A program made the position numbers and the translations under genes. The notes below the pieces were generated by a model. That model made no database searches, was not told the DNA's origin, and worked only from the letters and a program-made list of their open reading frames with translations. Of a stretch of DNA of 64,000 bases, positions 37,060 through 45,122 are shown piece after piece. Positions within the stretch are counted from its first letter, which is position 1; each line of letters opens with the position of its first letter. Origin of the DNA: an uncultured Bacteroidales bacterium (GTDB lineage Bacteria > Bacteroidota > Bacteroidia > Bacteroidales > UBA932); assembly GCA_946405435.1 (NCBI GenBank), contig CAMJHF010000001.1, positions 124,001-188,000 of the forward strand, given 5' to 3'.

Positions 37060-37575
37060 CTATTCATATTTCTTCCCCTGGTAAGACCTTAATACTGCGT
37101 CGTGGTAACTTAAAGAATATTCGGCACGATTTAAGGATTTTTCAATAGAATCTAAACCTGCTCTTAAAACTTTAAATTCGTCATCTGTGAAGCCTAACAT
37201 CATCATATCATATGCCACAGAAAACTTGACAGTCTCCGTTTTTTCCTTTAAAGCATCAAAATTAGTACAGAATGCCTCATAACGCTTTGAATATGCCGCA
37301 TATAATGCACGGTCATATTGACTGTGATATAGGTTTATTAATATGCCATTCGATGAAATATCAATATAATGAGTGAGCTCATCCAACTCGGATTTCACTT
37401 CGTTCAGCTTGTACTCACAAGACAGAAAATCAAAGTCATGCTGCAGCCTTTTCAGCCTTACAGTCAGGCTGTCAATGGAAACGGCCGTGGATTGTTCTGG
37501 CAACTTGTCATTATCCTGGGAGTATGCGTGAATCGCAAATAATAATGAGAAAGCAAGCAATACGATCTTTTTCAT
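37060..37575 (-). CDS. Small secreted helical protein in module A
   Basis: A 171-residue protein with signal peptide MKKIVLLAFSLLFAIHAYSQ. The mature part is mostly alpha-helical and polar (STAVSIDSLTVRLKRLQHDF, EVKSELDELTHYIDI, KEKTETVKFSVAYD), suggesting a coiled coil. No family is recognised. It is AT-richer than the backbone, in keeping with its position inside the island. It is transcribed away from the other genes of module A. Confidence 0.6.
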   Translation of the reverse strand: MKKIVLLAFSLLFAIHAYSQDNDKLPEQSTAVSIDSLTVRLKRLQHDFDFLSCEYKLNEVKSELDELTHYIDISSNGILINLYHSQYDRALYAAYSKRYEAFCTNFDALKEKTETVKFSVAYDMMMLGFTDDEFKVLRAGLDSIEKSLNRAEYSLSYHDAVLRSYQGKKYE

Positions 37576-37732
37576 GTTTGAATATTCATTGGTTTCTCTC
37601 CGATGTTATTTGAAGGCCGCGAAGATCGTCATTATCTTCGAAACCGCCAAACTGAAGGCTCCGGATTACATTCTCTTCAAATATTATACTGGCGTTTCTT
37701 GTTGATGGCGAGGATAAAAATACTATTTTTTC

Positions 37733-37762
37733 TTGGTTTTTTAAAATTTTTATTTACATTTG
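37733..37762 (+). promoter_or_regulatory. Promoter of the module A gene cluster
   Basis: TTG (37733-37735) and TACATTTG (37755-37762) are 19 bases apart. It lies upstream of the small peptide gene at 37804 and the two large genes after it, and inside a longer in-frame extension of the peptide, which is therefore unlikely to be translated. Confidence 0.75.
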
Positions 37763-37803
37763 TAAGCGTTAGTAGTGTTTTACCTTTGATTGTGAAGGCT
37801 ATT

Positions 37804-37935
37804 ATGTCGCAAAATTTCGAGTCTTATTATGTAAGTCCTTGTCTTAGAGTGCTTTTTGTTGCAACGGGCAAGGCGCTTCTCTCATCTGATGGCCAGATTC
37901 AGCCGGCCAAGGAAGATGATTATGGTGAATTTTAG
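37804..37935 (+). CDS. Short 43-residue peptide heading the module A operon
   Basis: The peptide starts MSQNFESYYVSPCLRVLFVA and ends SSDGQIQPAKEDDYGEF. I choose this ATG because a promoter lies 42 bases upstream; a longer open frame would start before the promoter. It has the layout of short peptides often seen ahead of secreted lipoprotein genes in Bacteroidales: a Y-x-SP-x segment, a hydrophobic middle with a small residue pair, and an acidic tail ending in DxGEF. Function is unknown. It is followed after 12 bases by the fimbrillin-like lipoprotein gene. Confidence 0.5.
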   Translation: MSQNFESYYVSPCLRVLFVATGKALLSSDGQIQPAKEDDYGEF

Positions 37936-37947
37936 TTTTCAGCGCTT

Positions 37948-39771
37948 ATGAAATACAAAGTGTTTTATGCGGCGCTGGGCGCCGTTTTGTTGTCGGTTGT
38001 TTCCTGCCGCGTTCAGGAGACTCCCGAGATGGCACCTCGGGAAAAAACATACAAGGTGCATTTCGTTGCCAACGAAATTCAAACCCGTACGGTCTTCGGA
38101 AATCCCGTAGAAGGTGAAGAGGGCGTCGAGTACCCCACCATATGGTCCGGCAACGAGCAGCAGATTGCCGTTTCGCTCAATCTCAACGGCTTTAAAGACG
38201 CGGCTGTAGCTGTTGCCCAAGATGGCTTGTCCGCCACTTTCGACGCTGATTTCCCGGAGTCGGAACTTGAAGCTCCGTATGTATTTTACGCCCTGAGTCC
38301 TTTCTCGGCGGCGGTCTCCGCATCTGAGACACATAGTGGATTCCACCTTAGCATTCCCACGGAGCAGACTCCGCTGGCAGGTTCATGCGACGAAGATGCC
38401 CAAATCATAACGGCTTTTCAGACTGCGGATTCCATTGATGGGTTCGGGAATGTAGAGCTGAGTTTCGTGCATGTGACGGCATACGGAAAAATGACGCTGA
38501 AGAATCTGGCCCTGGATTCCGATGATTCCGTCCAGTCCATCGACATCACTGCCAGCGTTCCATTTGCGGGCGAATTCTATTATGATGTTGCTTCAGCCTC
38601 TTTGGTCGATGCCGCTCATTCCCGTACCATAACCATACTTCCCGACAATCTGTCTGTCACTTCTGTCGGAGGAGCCTCCTACATCGAAGATATATGGTTC
38701 TCGTGCGCTCCCGCCAGCTTTGACGGCGGACAGATCAAGGTGCAGGTTAATACCGAAAAGGGGAAGTATACACGTACGGTCAACATCAGCGGCAATCAGT
38801 TGGCTTTCAAAGCCGGACGCGTGTCCAAGTTCTCGGTCAACATGGCCTCTGCCGAATTTGAAGCTCCAAAGGACCGCTGGGTGCTGGTGAGCAATGCATC
38901 CGACCTGGCCGCCGGCGATGAAGTTATCATAGCTACTTCCGCATCTGACGGTGCCGCCTACGCCATGAGTACGACGCAGAATACAAACAACAGGGGGGCT
39001 GTAACTGTCAATATGAAACAGGATGCAGACGGAAGAATTATCATTCAATCACCCGGCTCTTCCGTCGAGGTGTTTACCCTTACTGCCGGAGCTTATACCT
39101 CTCATTATTACTTCAAAGAGACAACCACTGCTTCCGGACGATATATTGGGACCACAGCCAAGGAGAATTGTCTGCGTTCCCTGGACGTAAGTACTGCCAC
39201 CAACGACACCAACGTCCCTTACTACAATTGGAGCATAACTGTATCGAACAACGTTTCAACCATTACGGCATATCAATCTGTTAAGAGTGGAAATACTACT
39301 TACTACAGGCAGATACGCTTCAACAGCAATAACGGCAGTCCGATTTTCTCTGCCTACAGGAGTACATCACGTAATTCTGCGCAGTCAGGAATGAGCGGAG
39401 CCAATGTGTATTTATATAAGAGGGAGACGGGGATCAATGTAATTGACGACCCCATCCTTGCCTATAGCCAGTTCGGAGCCTACCTTGATTCCGGCAACTA
39501 TGTGTATGGCACAGGAAAACAGCTGAGCCGCGAATATGCTGACGGCGGCACAGTGACCTTTGCCATAATTGCGCCTGCATCATATGAGGTAACAGAGTTT
39601 TCCGGCATTCCGGCAGATCCGGCTTCCGGCGATACTTTCACTCTCTCTTTCAGCAAGATAAGCGGCCGAAGCATCACAGATATCGACTATGATGTGACGG
39701 TTGTCAAGGTCGACGGCCCTAAGGTGTGGCTCTCGACGGGCAACGGTTATGGTTTCATCGTCAAAAAGTAG
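37948..39771 (+). CDS. Fimbrillin-like surface lipoprotein
   Basis: A 607-residue lipoprotein (lipobox VVSC, cysteine about residue 20). The N-terminal ~290 residues fit the Mfa-like/fimbrillin pattern: YKVHFVANEIQTRTVFGN, a WSGNEQQIAVSLN strand pair, FSAAVSASETHSGFHLSIP, LSFVHVTAYGKMTLKN, and a closing segment AFKAGRVSKFSVNM. The C-terminal ~300 residues resemble surface modules containing WVLVSNASDLAAGDEVIIA. It lies 6 bases before the M6 metalloprotease gene and belongs to the module A operon. An adhesive or matrix-binding role is inferred. Confidence 0.75.
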   Translation: MKYKVFYAALGAVLLSVVSCRVQETPEMAPREKTYKVHFVANEIQTRTVFGNPVEGEEGVEYPTIWSGNEQQIAVSLNLNGFKDAAVAVAQDGLSATFDADFPESELEAPYVFYALSPFSAAVSASETHSGFHLSIPTEQTPLAGSCDEDAQIITAFQTADSIDGFGNVELSFVHVTAYGKMTLKNLALDSDDSVQSIDITASVPFAGEFYYDVASASLVDAAHSRTITILPDNLSVTSVGGASYIEDIWFSCAPASFDGGQIKVQVNTEKGKYTRTVNISGNQLAFKAGRVSKFSVNMASAEFEAPKDRWVLVSNASDLAAGDEVIIATSASDGAAYAMSTTQNTNNRGAVTVNMKQDADGRIIIQSPGSSVEVFTLTAGAYTSHYYFKETTTASGRYIGTTAKENCLRSLDVSTATNDTNVPYYNWSITVSNNVSTITAYQSVKSGNTTYYRQIRFNSNNGSPIFSAYRSTSRNSAQSGMSGANVYLYKRETGINVIDDPILAYSQFGAYLDSGNYVYGTGKQLSREYADGGTVTFAIIAPASYEVTEFSGIPADPASGDTFTLSFSKISGRSITDIDYDVTVVKVDGPKVWLSTGNGYGFIVKK

Positions 39772-39777
39772 CAAGCC

Positions 39778-42444
39778 ATGAAGAAGAATATACTCCTGTC
39801 AGTCATTCTGACCGTTTCATTCGTTATGACGGCTCTTGCCGGCCCGGCTTATCCCGGAAGGATTACGTATACGCAGCCTGACGGAAGCACTATTACCATA
39901 AGAATTCACGGCGACGAGTTCTGTCATTGGGTCACAGACGATGCCGGCAACATTCTGGAGCAGGATGCGGAAGGCTATTGGAGAGTATCCAACAGCCTGA
40001 CGCGCAATGCTTTGGCTTTGCGTCAAGAGGCCGCTGCAGCGCGACGTGCCGCCGCAGCAGAGATGTACAAGGTGTCGGCATCGCAGGCCGCCAACTTCGG
40101 CTCTCCCAAGATTCCGGTGATTCTGATAGGCTTCAGCGGCAATGGGGAGGCATTTTCCAAGACGAACGCCGAGTTCACTGCAATGCTTACCCAGGAGGGC
40201 TACTCGGCCAACAACGCCATAGGCTCAGTCTATGACTACTACAAAGAAAACTCGTTCGGTGTGTTTACGCCTCAGTTTGAAGTCCTCGGCCCTGTGAAAT
40301 TGGATAATCTTAAGTCATACTACGGCGGGAACGAAAGCGGGAACGACAGGTTGCCTGAAATGGCCCTTGTGCATGCCGCGCAGAAGCTGGACAGCAGCGT
40401 TGATTTCTCCCGTTACGACAACGACGGCGACGGCACGGTGGATTTTGTGATGTTTTATTATGCCGGCTACGACGAAGCCCAGGGTGGTGGCGACGATTGT
40501 ATCTGGTCGCATGCCTGGTATCTTTCCAGCAGTCCCAACGCCCTGAATTCCCGTACGTTCGACAACGTAAAACTGGACCGCTACTTCTGTACTGCCGAGC
40601 TTAAAGGCAATTCCGGCACTACCATGTGTTCCATAGGTACCACTTGCCACGAGTTCGCCCACACCCTGGGCCTTCCGGACTTCTACGATGCCGACTATGC
40701 CACCAACGGCACGTCTGCGAGCATGTACAATTTCGACCTTATGGCCAGCGGCTCCTACAACGGCAATTCTACCACACCTCCATATTTTACGGCTGAAGAG
40801 CTTTACGAGATTGGCTGGCTGTCTTCCATTCCGGAACTTACTTCAACGGGCGCGGTGACCATGCAGGCCATAAACTATCCCGGCGCCACGGAGTACACTG
40901 CCTATAAGACCAAGACTTCTGTGAGCAACGAGTACTTTGTCTACGAAGTGCGCGGAGGTCAGCGCTGGGACGCCGCCATACCCACCGGTATGATGGTCTA
41001 TCATGTGGACAAGTCCACGAACAGAGTTTCTGGCTCGGTGACTGCGGCGTCGGTCTGGAACAATAATTCTGTCAACAACTATTCAGCCCACCCGTGCTGC
41101 TATGTTGTGCCCGCCGCCAGTCCGACCAGTACCGCTGTCTACAACGGTTCGTCATTTCTCTTTGGCGGTACTTACAGCGCATTCACACCTGTGGCCTGGA
41201 ACGGAAAAGCTACCGGGTTTACCTTTACCGGCATCAAGTATTCCGGCGGCGTGGTGAAGTTCAATGTAAACAATTCCAATATGCTCGGAGTTGCCGGATT
41301 TGTGATGGACACGGACGGCAATCCTATTGAGGGAGCTTCGGTTACTCTGTCCGCCATGCCGGAAGCTTCTCAGGCAACGTCTGCAAAAACTGCTGCCGGC
41401 TCCCTTCTGCGCAAGGCCGGCTTGCTGCTCAAGCCGGCCCGCAAGTCCAAGATGCCCCTTACCAAGGCGGGTACCGGCGGTAGCACCACTGACTCCGAAG
41501 GCGGCTATCTGATAGAAGTCGATGCTGCGGGAACATATCAAATAAACATTTCTGCAGAAGGTTATGTGAGCCAGACTGCAGTGGTCACGGTGACCAGTAT
41601 GATTGAGACTCATGATTTCTACCTGATGCGAGAAGGAGAAGAACTGCCGTCCACTGTGTATGCCTGGCCCGTGGACGTGCTGACTGATGAGGATGAATTC
41701 ATCGTGGGCTCTTCAATCTCGTCCATCACAGGGCAGAATATGTACCCTGCATCCGAAATCGGCAAATATGCCGGCAAGCAGCTCAAGGAGATTACATTCT
41801 TCTTGTATGGAGATGAGTCGACAAAGTATTCCGGAGTGAATGTAATCATCGACTTCGGCGATGCGCGCAAAGCCACGGTGCCAGTGAGCAGCGACCAGAT
41901 AACCGTAGGCGGTTATACTACCGTCAACCTCAGGGACCAGGAAATAATCATTCCAGCCGGGCAGGATATCTATGCCGGCGTGGGATACAGCAGCGGAGGC
42001 TATTCGTACAACAATGCATACTATGCTTTCGGTGCCTATTACAAGACGGATGAGGAAGATAATTATTATGACTGGGCGGTCGGCTGGCCGTATGACGGTC
42101 TGGTGTCGGAGTATAACCTCACCTCTACCGGCGAGCGCTACAGTTGGGACCTCATATTCGATTTCACCCTCACCCTGGGGGATTATGAGGCACCAGACAA
42201 CGGTTACAACTGGATCTCCGACCCCAAGAACGGCAGTTACGCCGAGGGTGATGTGTTCGAGCTGGTATTAAACCAGACGACCGGGGACCGGAAGCCACAG
42301 TCTTCTATAACTTGGTATCTCGATGAAGAGCGGATAAGTTCCTCCTCCGTGGTCCTGACCACCGGATATCACCTCATCGAAGCCCACTTTACCACTCAGA
42401 ACGGCACCAGCAAGGTGGTGGAACTTGAGTTGAGCGTGCAATAG
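39778..42444 (+). CDS. M6-family secreted metalloprotease
   Basis: An 888-residue secreted zinc protease with a cleavable signal (MKKNILLSVILTVSFVMTALAG). The catalytic motif HEFAH is in GTTCHEFAHTLGLPDFYDAD (about residue 295), and the region FDNDGDGTVDFVMFYYAGY-like stretch is typical of the immune inhibitor A/M6 group. Residues ~505-620 contain a carboxypeptidase-regulatory-like domain (GFVMDTDGNPIEGASVTLSA, SEGGYLIEVDAAGTYQINIS). No type IX tail is seen. The stop is only 26 bases before the second tRNA-tail repeat, so the gene forms the right edge of module A. Confidence 0.88.
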   Translation: MKKNILLSVILTVSFVMTALAGPAYPGRITYTQPDGSTITIRIHGDEFCHWVTDDAGNILEQDAEGYWRVSNSLTRNALALRQEAAAARRAAAAEMYKVSASQAANFGSPKIPVILIGFSGNGEAFSKTNAEFTAMLTQEGYSANNAIGSVYDYYKENSFGVFTPQFEVLGPVKLDNLKSYYGGNESGNDRLPEMALVHAAQKLDSSVDFSRYDNDGDGTVDFVMFYYAGYDEAQGGGDDCIWSHAWYLSSSPNALNSRTFDNVKLDRYFCTAELKGNSGTTMCSIGTTCHEFAHTLGLPDFYDADYATNGTSASMYNFDLMASGSYNGNSTTPPYFTAEELYEIGWLSSIPELTSTGAVTMQAINYPGATEYTAYKTKTSVSNEYFVYEVRGGQRWDAAIPTGMMVYHVDKSTNRVSGSVTAASVWNNNSVNNYSAHPCCYVVPAASPTSTAVYNGSSFLFGGTYSAFTPVAWNGKATGFTFTGIKYSGGVVKFNVNNSNMLGVAGFVMDTDGNPIEGASVTLSAMPEASQATSAKTAAGSLLRKAGLLLKPARKSKMPLTKAGTGGSTTDSEGGYLIEVDAAGTYQINISAEGYVSQTAVVTVTSMIETHDFYLMREGEELPSTVYAWPVDVLTDEDEFIVGSSISSITGQNMYPASEIGKYAGKQLKEITFFLYGDESTKYSGVNVIIDFGDARKATVPVSSDQITVGGYTTVNLRDQEIIIPAGQDIYAGVGYSSGGYSYNNAYYAFGAYYKTDEEDNYYDWAVGWPYDGLVSEYNLTSTGERYSWDLIFDFTLTLGDYEAPDNGYNWISDPKNGSYAEGDVFELVLNQTTGDRKPQSSITWYLDEERISSSSVVLTTGYHLIEAHFTTQNGTSKVVELELSVQ

Positions 42445-42470
42445 ACCGTTGTCCTCCGACTGCCGTTTTA

Positions 42471-42512
42471 GGACCAGGAGGTCGCTGGTTAAAGTCCAGT
42501 CATCCAGACAAA
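42471..42512. repeat. att-like repeat, internal copy (changed tRNA tail)
   Basis: It matches the left and right copies, but lacks the first G and has a C-to-A change at 42491 in the T-loop, so it cannot be a functional tRNA. It marks the junction of modules A and B and suggests two successive integrations at the same tRNA. Confidence 0.85.
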
Positions 42513-42520
42513 GTGAAACA

Positions 42521-42557
42521 CAAGCACTTACGGAAACGTAGGTGCTTGTCCTTTTTT
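42521..42557 (+). terminator. Terminator hairpin at the left end of module B
   Basis: The stem CAAGCACTTACG/CGTAGGTGCTTG with GAAA loop, followed by a T run, is the same as the one in module A. It lies 77 bases after the metalloprotease stop and may terminate that operon. Confidence 0.75.
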
Positions 42558-42711
42558 GGGGCAGTCGCAGTTTAGTCGCACTTTCAGCGTGTTTTAAACC
42601 CCATTCAACCCACTATAAAATGACTTCACCCCGGCATATAACCGGAGTGAAATGGATGTCAAAAAGGATAAAAACAAAAGATCCTGACTTAGTAGTTGCC
42701 AAAGTAAGTCA

Positions 42712-42993
42712 TTAATCTTTATTAGCCATCCGTGTGGCCTTTCTTCTATCCCTTGTGTTCTTGGCCGCTATTCGCATTATCTCAAACACATCATGGCCGC
42801 ACACTGTAATCACATCTAGTCCTTCTTTGAATAAGTAAACCTCGGGAAGTCCAATTGGTAACGGGAGTTCATCAAATACTCTTAATGTATACACCTCATA
42901 ACCTTGATACGGCCCAAGATGAGCGTAGCCAACCCGTGAATAACAACTGGCACGATCTTTTGCAGCTTCTTTGACGGCATCTGGGGTTCGCAT
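42712..42993 (-). CDS. Small hypothetical protein
   Basis: A 93-residue protein beginning MRTPDAVKEAAKDRASCYSR. This start is chosen because a TACCTTTG box lies five bases upstream; the open frame extends a further 48 codons but would run through the promoter. The body has a beta-alpha look (GYEVYTLRVFDELPLPIGLP, EVYLFKEGLDVITVCG) and a basic C-terminus. No family is recognised. It is the first gene of module B, pointing toward the left end. Confidence 0.55.
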   Translation of the reverse strand: MRTPDAVKEAAKDRASCYSRVGYAHLGPYQGYEVYTLRVFDELPLPIGLPEVYLFKEGLDVITVCGHDVFEIMRIAAKNTRDRRKATRMANKD

Positions 42994-42998
42994 AATAG

Positions 42999-43029
42999 CA
43001 AAGGTAATTGTTTTGCATCTGATTATCAA
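42999..43029 (-). promoter_or_regulatory. Promoter of the small hypothetical gene, leaderless arrangement
   Basis: On the minus strand TTG (43027-43029) and TACCTTTG (42999-43006) are 20 bases apart, and the box ends five bases before ATG at 42993. The transcript should begin at or close to the start codon. Confidence 0.65.
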
Positions 43030-43124
43030 CATATGGGCAAAACAAAAGAGGCTCAAGCCTTGCAAACTTAAGCCTCTCGATCTGAATTGGGTAGGACAAC
43101 CATTCCCAAAGAATATTTTTTTTC

Positions 43125-43132
43125 TATATTTG
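43125..43132 (+). promoter_or_regulatory. TATATTTG box, leaderless arrangement
   Basis: The box ends five bases before the ATG at 43138 of a lipoprotein gene. No TTTG is seen at the right distance upstream. It decides the start over an in-frame upstream ATG at 43087. Confidence 0.55.
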
Positions 43133-43137
43133 CTCAC

Positions 43138-44247
43138 ATGAAACGCTTTCTTTTTTTCATTATCCTGCCCATGATCATTGCCGGCTGCGACATGTTTTCC
43201 GTCAAGGAGGAAGTGCCGAAGATGATGGATTTCTCGGCCTCTGACATAATTGGCTGTTGGGAAATAATTGAGTATACAAATACATACGACAACGGTCCCA
43301 TTATTCTTCCATTGAACCAGAATTACATTGTCTTTTGGGAGAACGGCCGTTTTGAGTCTTATGGCTTGTATGGCAGCTTTACTGAAGGATATTGGGAAAT
43401 TGGTGATGATGGCATAAGTATCTTTGCCGGGTCAGAGGATTATGGTTTGATTTATCCGCTCTCCATTCAGGATGGGGTAATGGCATGTGTGCCTGAATAC
43501 CCTCAAAGTGCAAATCCAGACGTAATGAAATGCAGATTGATGGATTTTTCCGAGTTCTGCCCGGGCTATGGAAACAAGCCTGTAGAATCATTCTTTTCGG
43601 ATGAGAGTAATGTAAGAGCCTATCTGGATGCTATTTATACGGAGTTCAACGCTTTTAAGCCCCTTCTTGAGGGCGTCCGAAGAAAATACAATGCCACCGT
43701 GGCTGATTCCTTACTGAGTTCAGCGTCTTATTATTCCCCGGAAGTGGACAAACTCTGGAAGTCCGTCAACCTGGTATTGATGCGTACAAATCAAGGTATT
43801 GACGCCTTGGCCAATAATACATCACTCAAACAATATACAGACAACATGCTCGGTCTTCGTGCAATTACGGCTTTCAGGATGGCAGCTTGCTGGGGCTCCT
43901 GCGCGACGTATTGGGAACATGTCTCGAAAGAATCTGCCCGCAATCCGTTAGGTACCCCCATTGACGTGACCCTCGCCGCGGCGTCAAGGGATCTATCCAC
44001 CAATAGCGTATATGCCTTGACAGGAGCAGGTTACCTTACTTCCGACAGTGTGTCGTCTTTTCGCTCAGAGATAAGTTCATTACATCATGAGGTTGCAGGA
44101 ACCAATGAAGGTTTTTCTTCGTTTACCCTTAAGTCATGGGGGTTCAACTCAAGATCATTCAACTTATCCATACCTGTTTTACCTGTTCCGATTTCAGCCT
44201 TGGAGATAAATATGAATTTGCCTCAGACGCCCGGGTGGAGCTATTAG
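43138..44247 (+). CDS. Hypothetical lipoprotein in module B
   Basis: A 369-residue lipoprotein, start MKRFLFFIILPMIIAGC (lipobox IAGC). An in-frame ATG 17 codons upstream is rejected because a promoter box lies just before this one and because the signal starts here. Residues ~25-130 (DIIGCWEIIEYTN, FWENGRFESYGLYG, GYWEIGDDGISIF) look like a lipocalin-type or DUF-like beta domain seen in Bacteroidetes. The rest is mostly helical with no recognised motif. Function unknown. Confidence 0.6.
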   Translation: MKRFLFFIILPMIIAGCDMFSVKEEVPKMMDFSASDIIGCWEIIEYTNTYDNGPIILPLNQNYIVFWENGRFESYGLYGSFTEGYWEIGDDGISIFAGSEDYGLIYPLSIQDGVMACVPEYPQSANPDVMKCRLMDFSEFCPGYGNKPVESFFSDESNVRAYLDAIYTEFNAFKPLLEGVRRKYNATVADSLLSSASYYSPEVDKLWKSVNLVLMRTNQGIDALANNTSLKQYTDNMLGLRAITAFRMAACWGSCATYWEHVSKESARNPLGTPIDVTLAAASRDLSTNSVYALTGAGYLTSDSVSSFRSEISSLHHEVAGTNEGFSSFTLKSWGFNSRSFNLSIPVLPVPISALEINMNLPQTPGWSY

Positions 44248-44313
44248 AGCATTCCCCGGATTGTCCAAGAGCAGAAAGAATAGTGCTGCGCATCCTGCGT
44301 AAGCTGCGCAAAA

Positions 44314-44345
44314 TTTGCTTAATTGACAGGATTATTGTATAATTG
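44314..44345 (+). promoter_or_regulatory. Candidate promoter of the kinase-like gene
   Basis: TTTG (44314-44317) and TATAATTG (44338-44345, one mismatch to TAnnTTTG) are 20 bases apart. The first suitable start after it is ATG 44377. A TTG at 44343 lies inside the box and is not a likely start. Confidence 0.55.
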
Positions 44346-44376
44346 CAGGAAGAAATAAACAACACCGTGATACAAG

Positions 44377-45080
44377 ATGCCGAAACTGCATTCAATAAAC
44401 TTCGACATTATCCGTCGTTTCAGCGAGGACTTGAATCGGGAGGTTCTCTCCTGGTCCAAGGCGCCTTGGTCCTGGGACGATATGGTGGCTCAGTATCAGC
44501 GGCTCCATTCTCCCCAGAATCAGACAACGACCCGGCAGTAGACCAGGAAGAACTTCTGGAAAGTTGGGCGGAAGCCCATAGCTGCTGGTTTCCCAACGCG
44601 AATTCACATATCACCGCACAAGGCTACAGGTTTTACGGCTTTGGCGGAGAGGCACAGGTCTATGCCGAACAAGACAAATACGTGCATAAAGTCTGCAGGA
44701 TAGGACAATACGAATCCCCCGGACGCTTCATCGACCGACTGATCATCGAGAACGCGCTCTGCCCTGCTGCGGCACTTGAGGTTGAAGGCTTCGGCAGAAA
44801 TGCTGACGGCGAGTTTGTTGTCCTGCTGCGGCAGCGATTCTTTCGTCAGGCGCATATAATGAACGAGAAAGAGATTTCCCTTTACATGAAATGCCTTGGA
44901 TTCAGGAAAAAGATAGATGAACGATATGGCGTGATAAGTTATCTCTCAGACCTGGTCATCGCTGAAGATTTACATCCGGGCAATATCTGGATGACCGAGG
45001 ACGACAATATCGTAATAATAGATGGAGCTTTCTTCTTCAATTATCCCTCTCTCGGATTAGGGGGCTCTTTCGGGTTATAG
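44377..45080 (+). pseudogene. Frameshifted kinase-fold protein of the polyvalent-protein type
   Basis: Frame one starts at MPKLHSINFDIIRRFSEDLN and stops at TAG 44539-44541 after WSWDDMVAQYQRLHSP. The other frame carries the conserved domain (DQEELLESWAEAHSCWFPN, GFGGEAQVYAEQDKYVHKV, then EDLHPGNIWMTEDD and IVIIDGAFF, the HPGN catalytic-loop and DG metal motifs of kinase-like folds) but has no start of its own. A -1 slip in CCCC (44512-44515) would join them into about 234 residues reading ...QRLHSP-PESDNDPAVDQEE. So it is probably a single gene broken by one base, or programmed frameshifting. The domain matches kinase-like proteins found on Bacteroidetes mobile elements. Confidence 0.65.
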
Positions 45081-45122
45081 TTTTTGATAAACAATACCGC
45101 CCACATCTTTGCATCCGATCTA

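Larger units (their letters stand above)
42471..42652. repeat. Left-end direct repeat of module B
   Basis: The second copy of the stretch at 36740-36922. It is nearly identical, which shows that both modules belong to one element type and used the same left end. It includes the same terminator-like hairpin, inverted repeat and spacing. The next gene begins 59 bases after it. Confidence 0.88.

Noticed and set aside
42471..42512. A second tRNA-Pro gene
   Set aside because: Only the 3' half is present, with a base missing and a changed T-loop; no acceptor 5' strand or D-arm precedes it. It is an att-like remnant.
44343..44345. TTG start for the kinase-like protein
   Set aside because: The codon lies inside the candidate -7 box, so it would not be in the transcript; the frame it opens also overlaps the better start at 44377.
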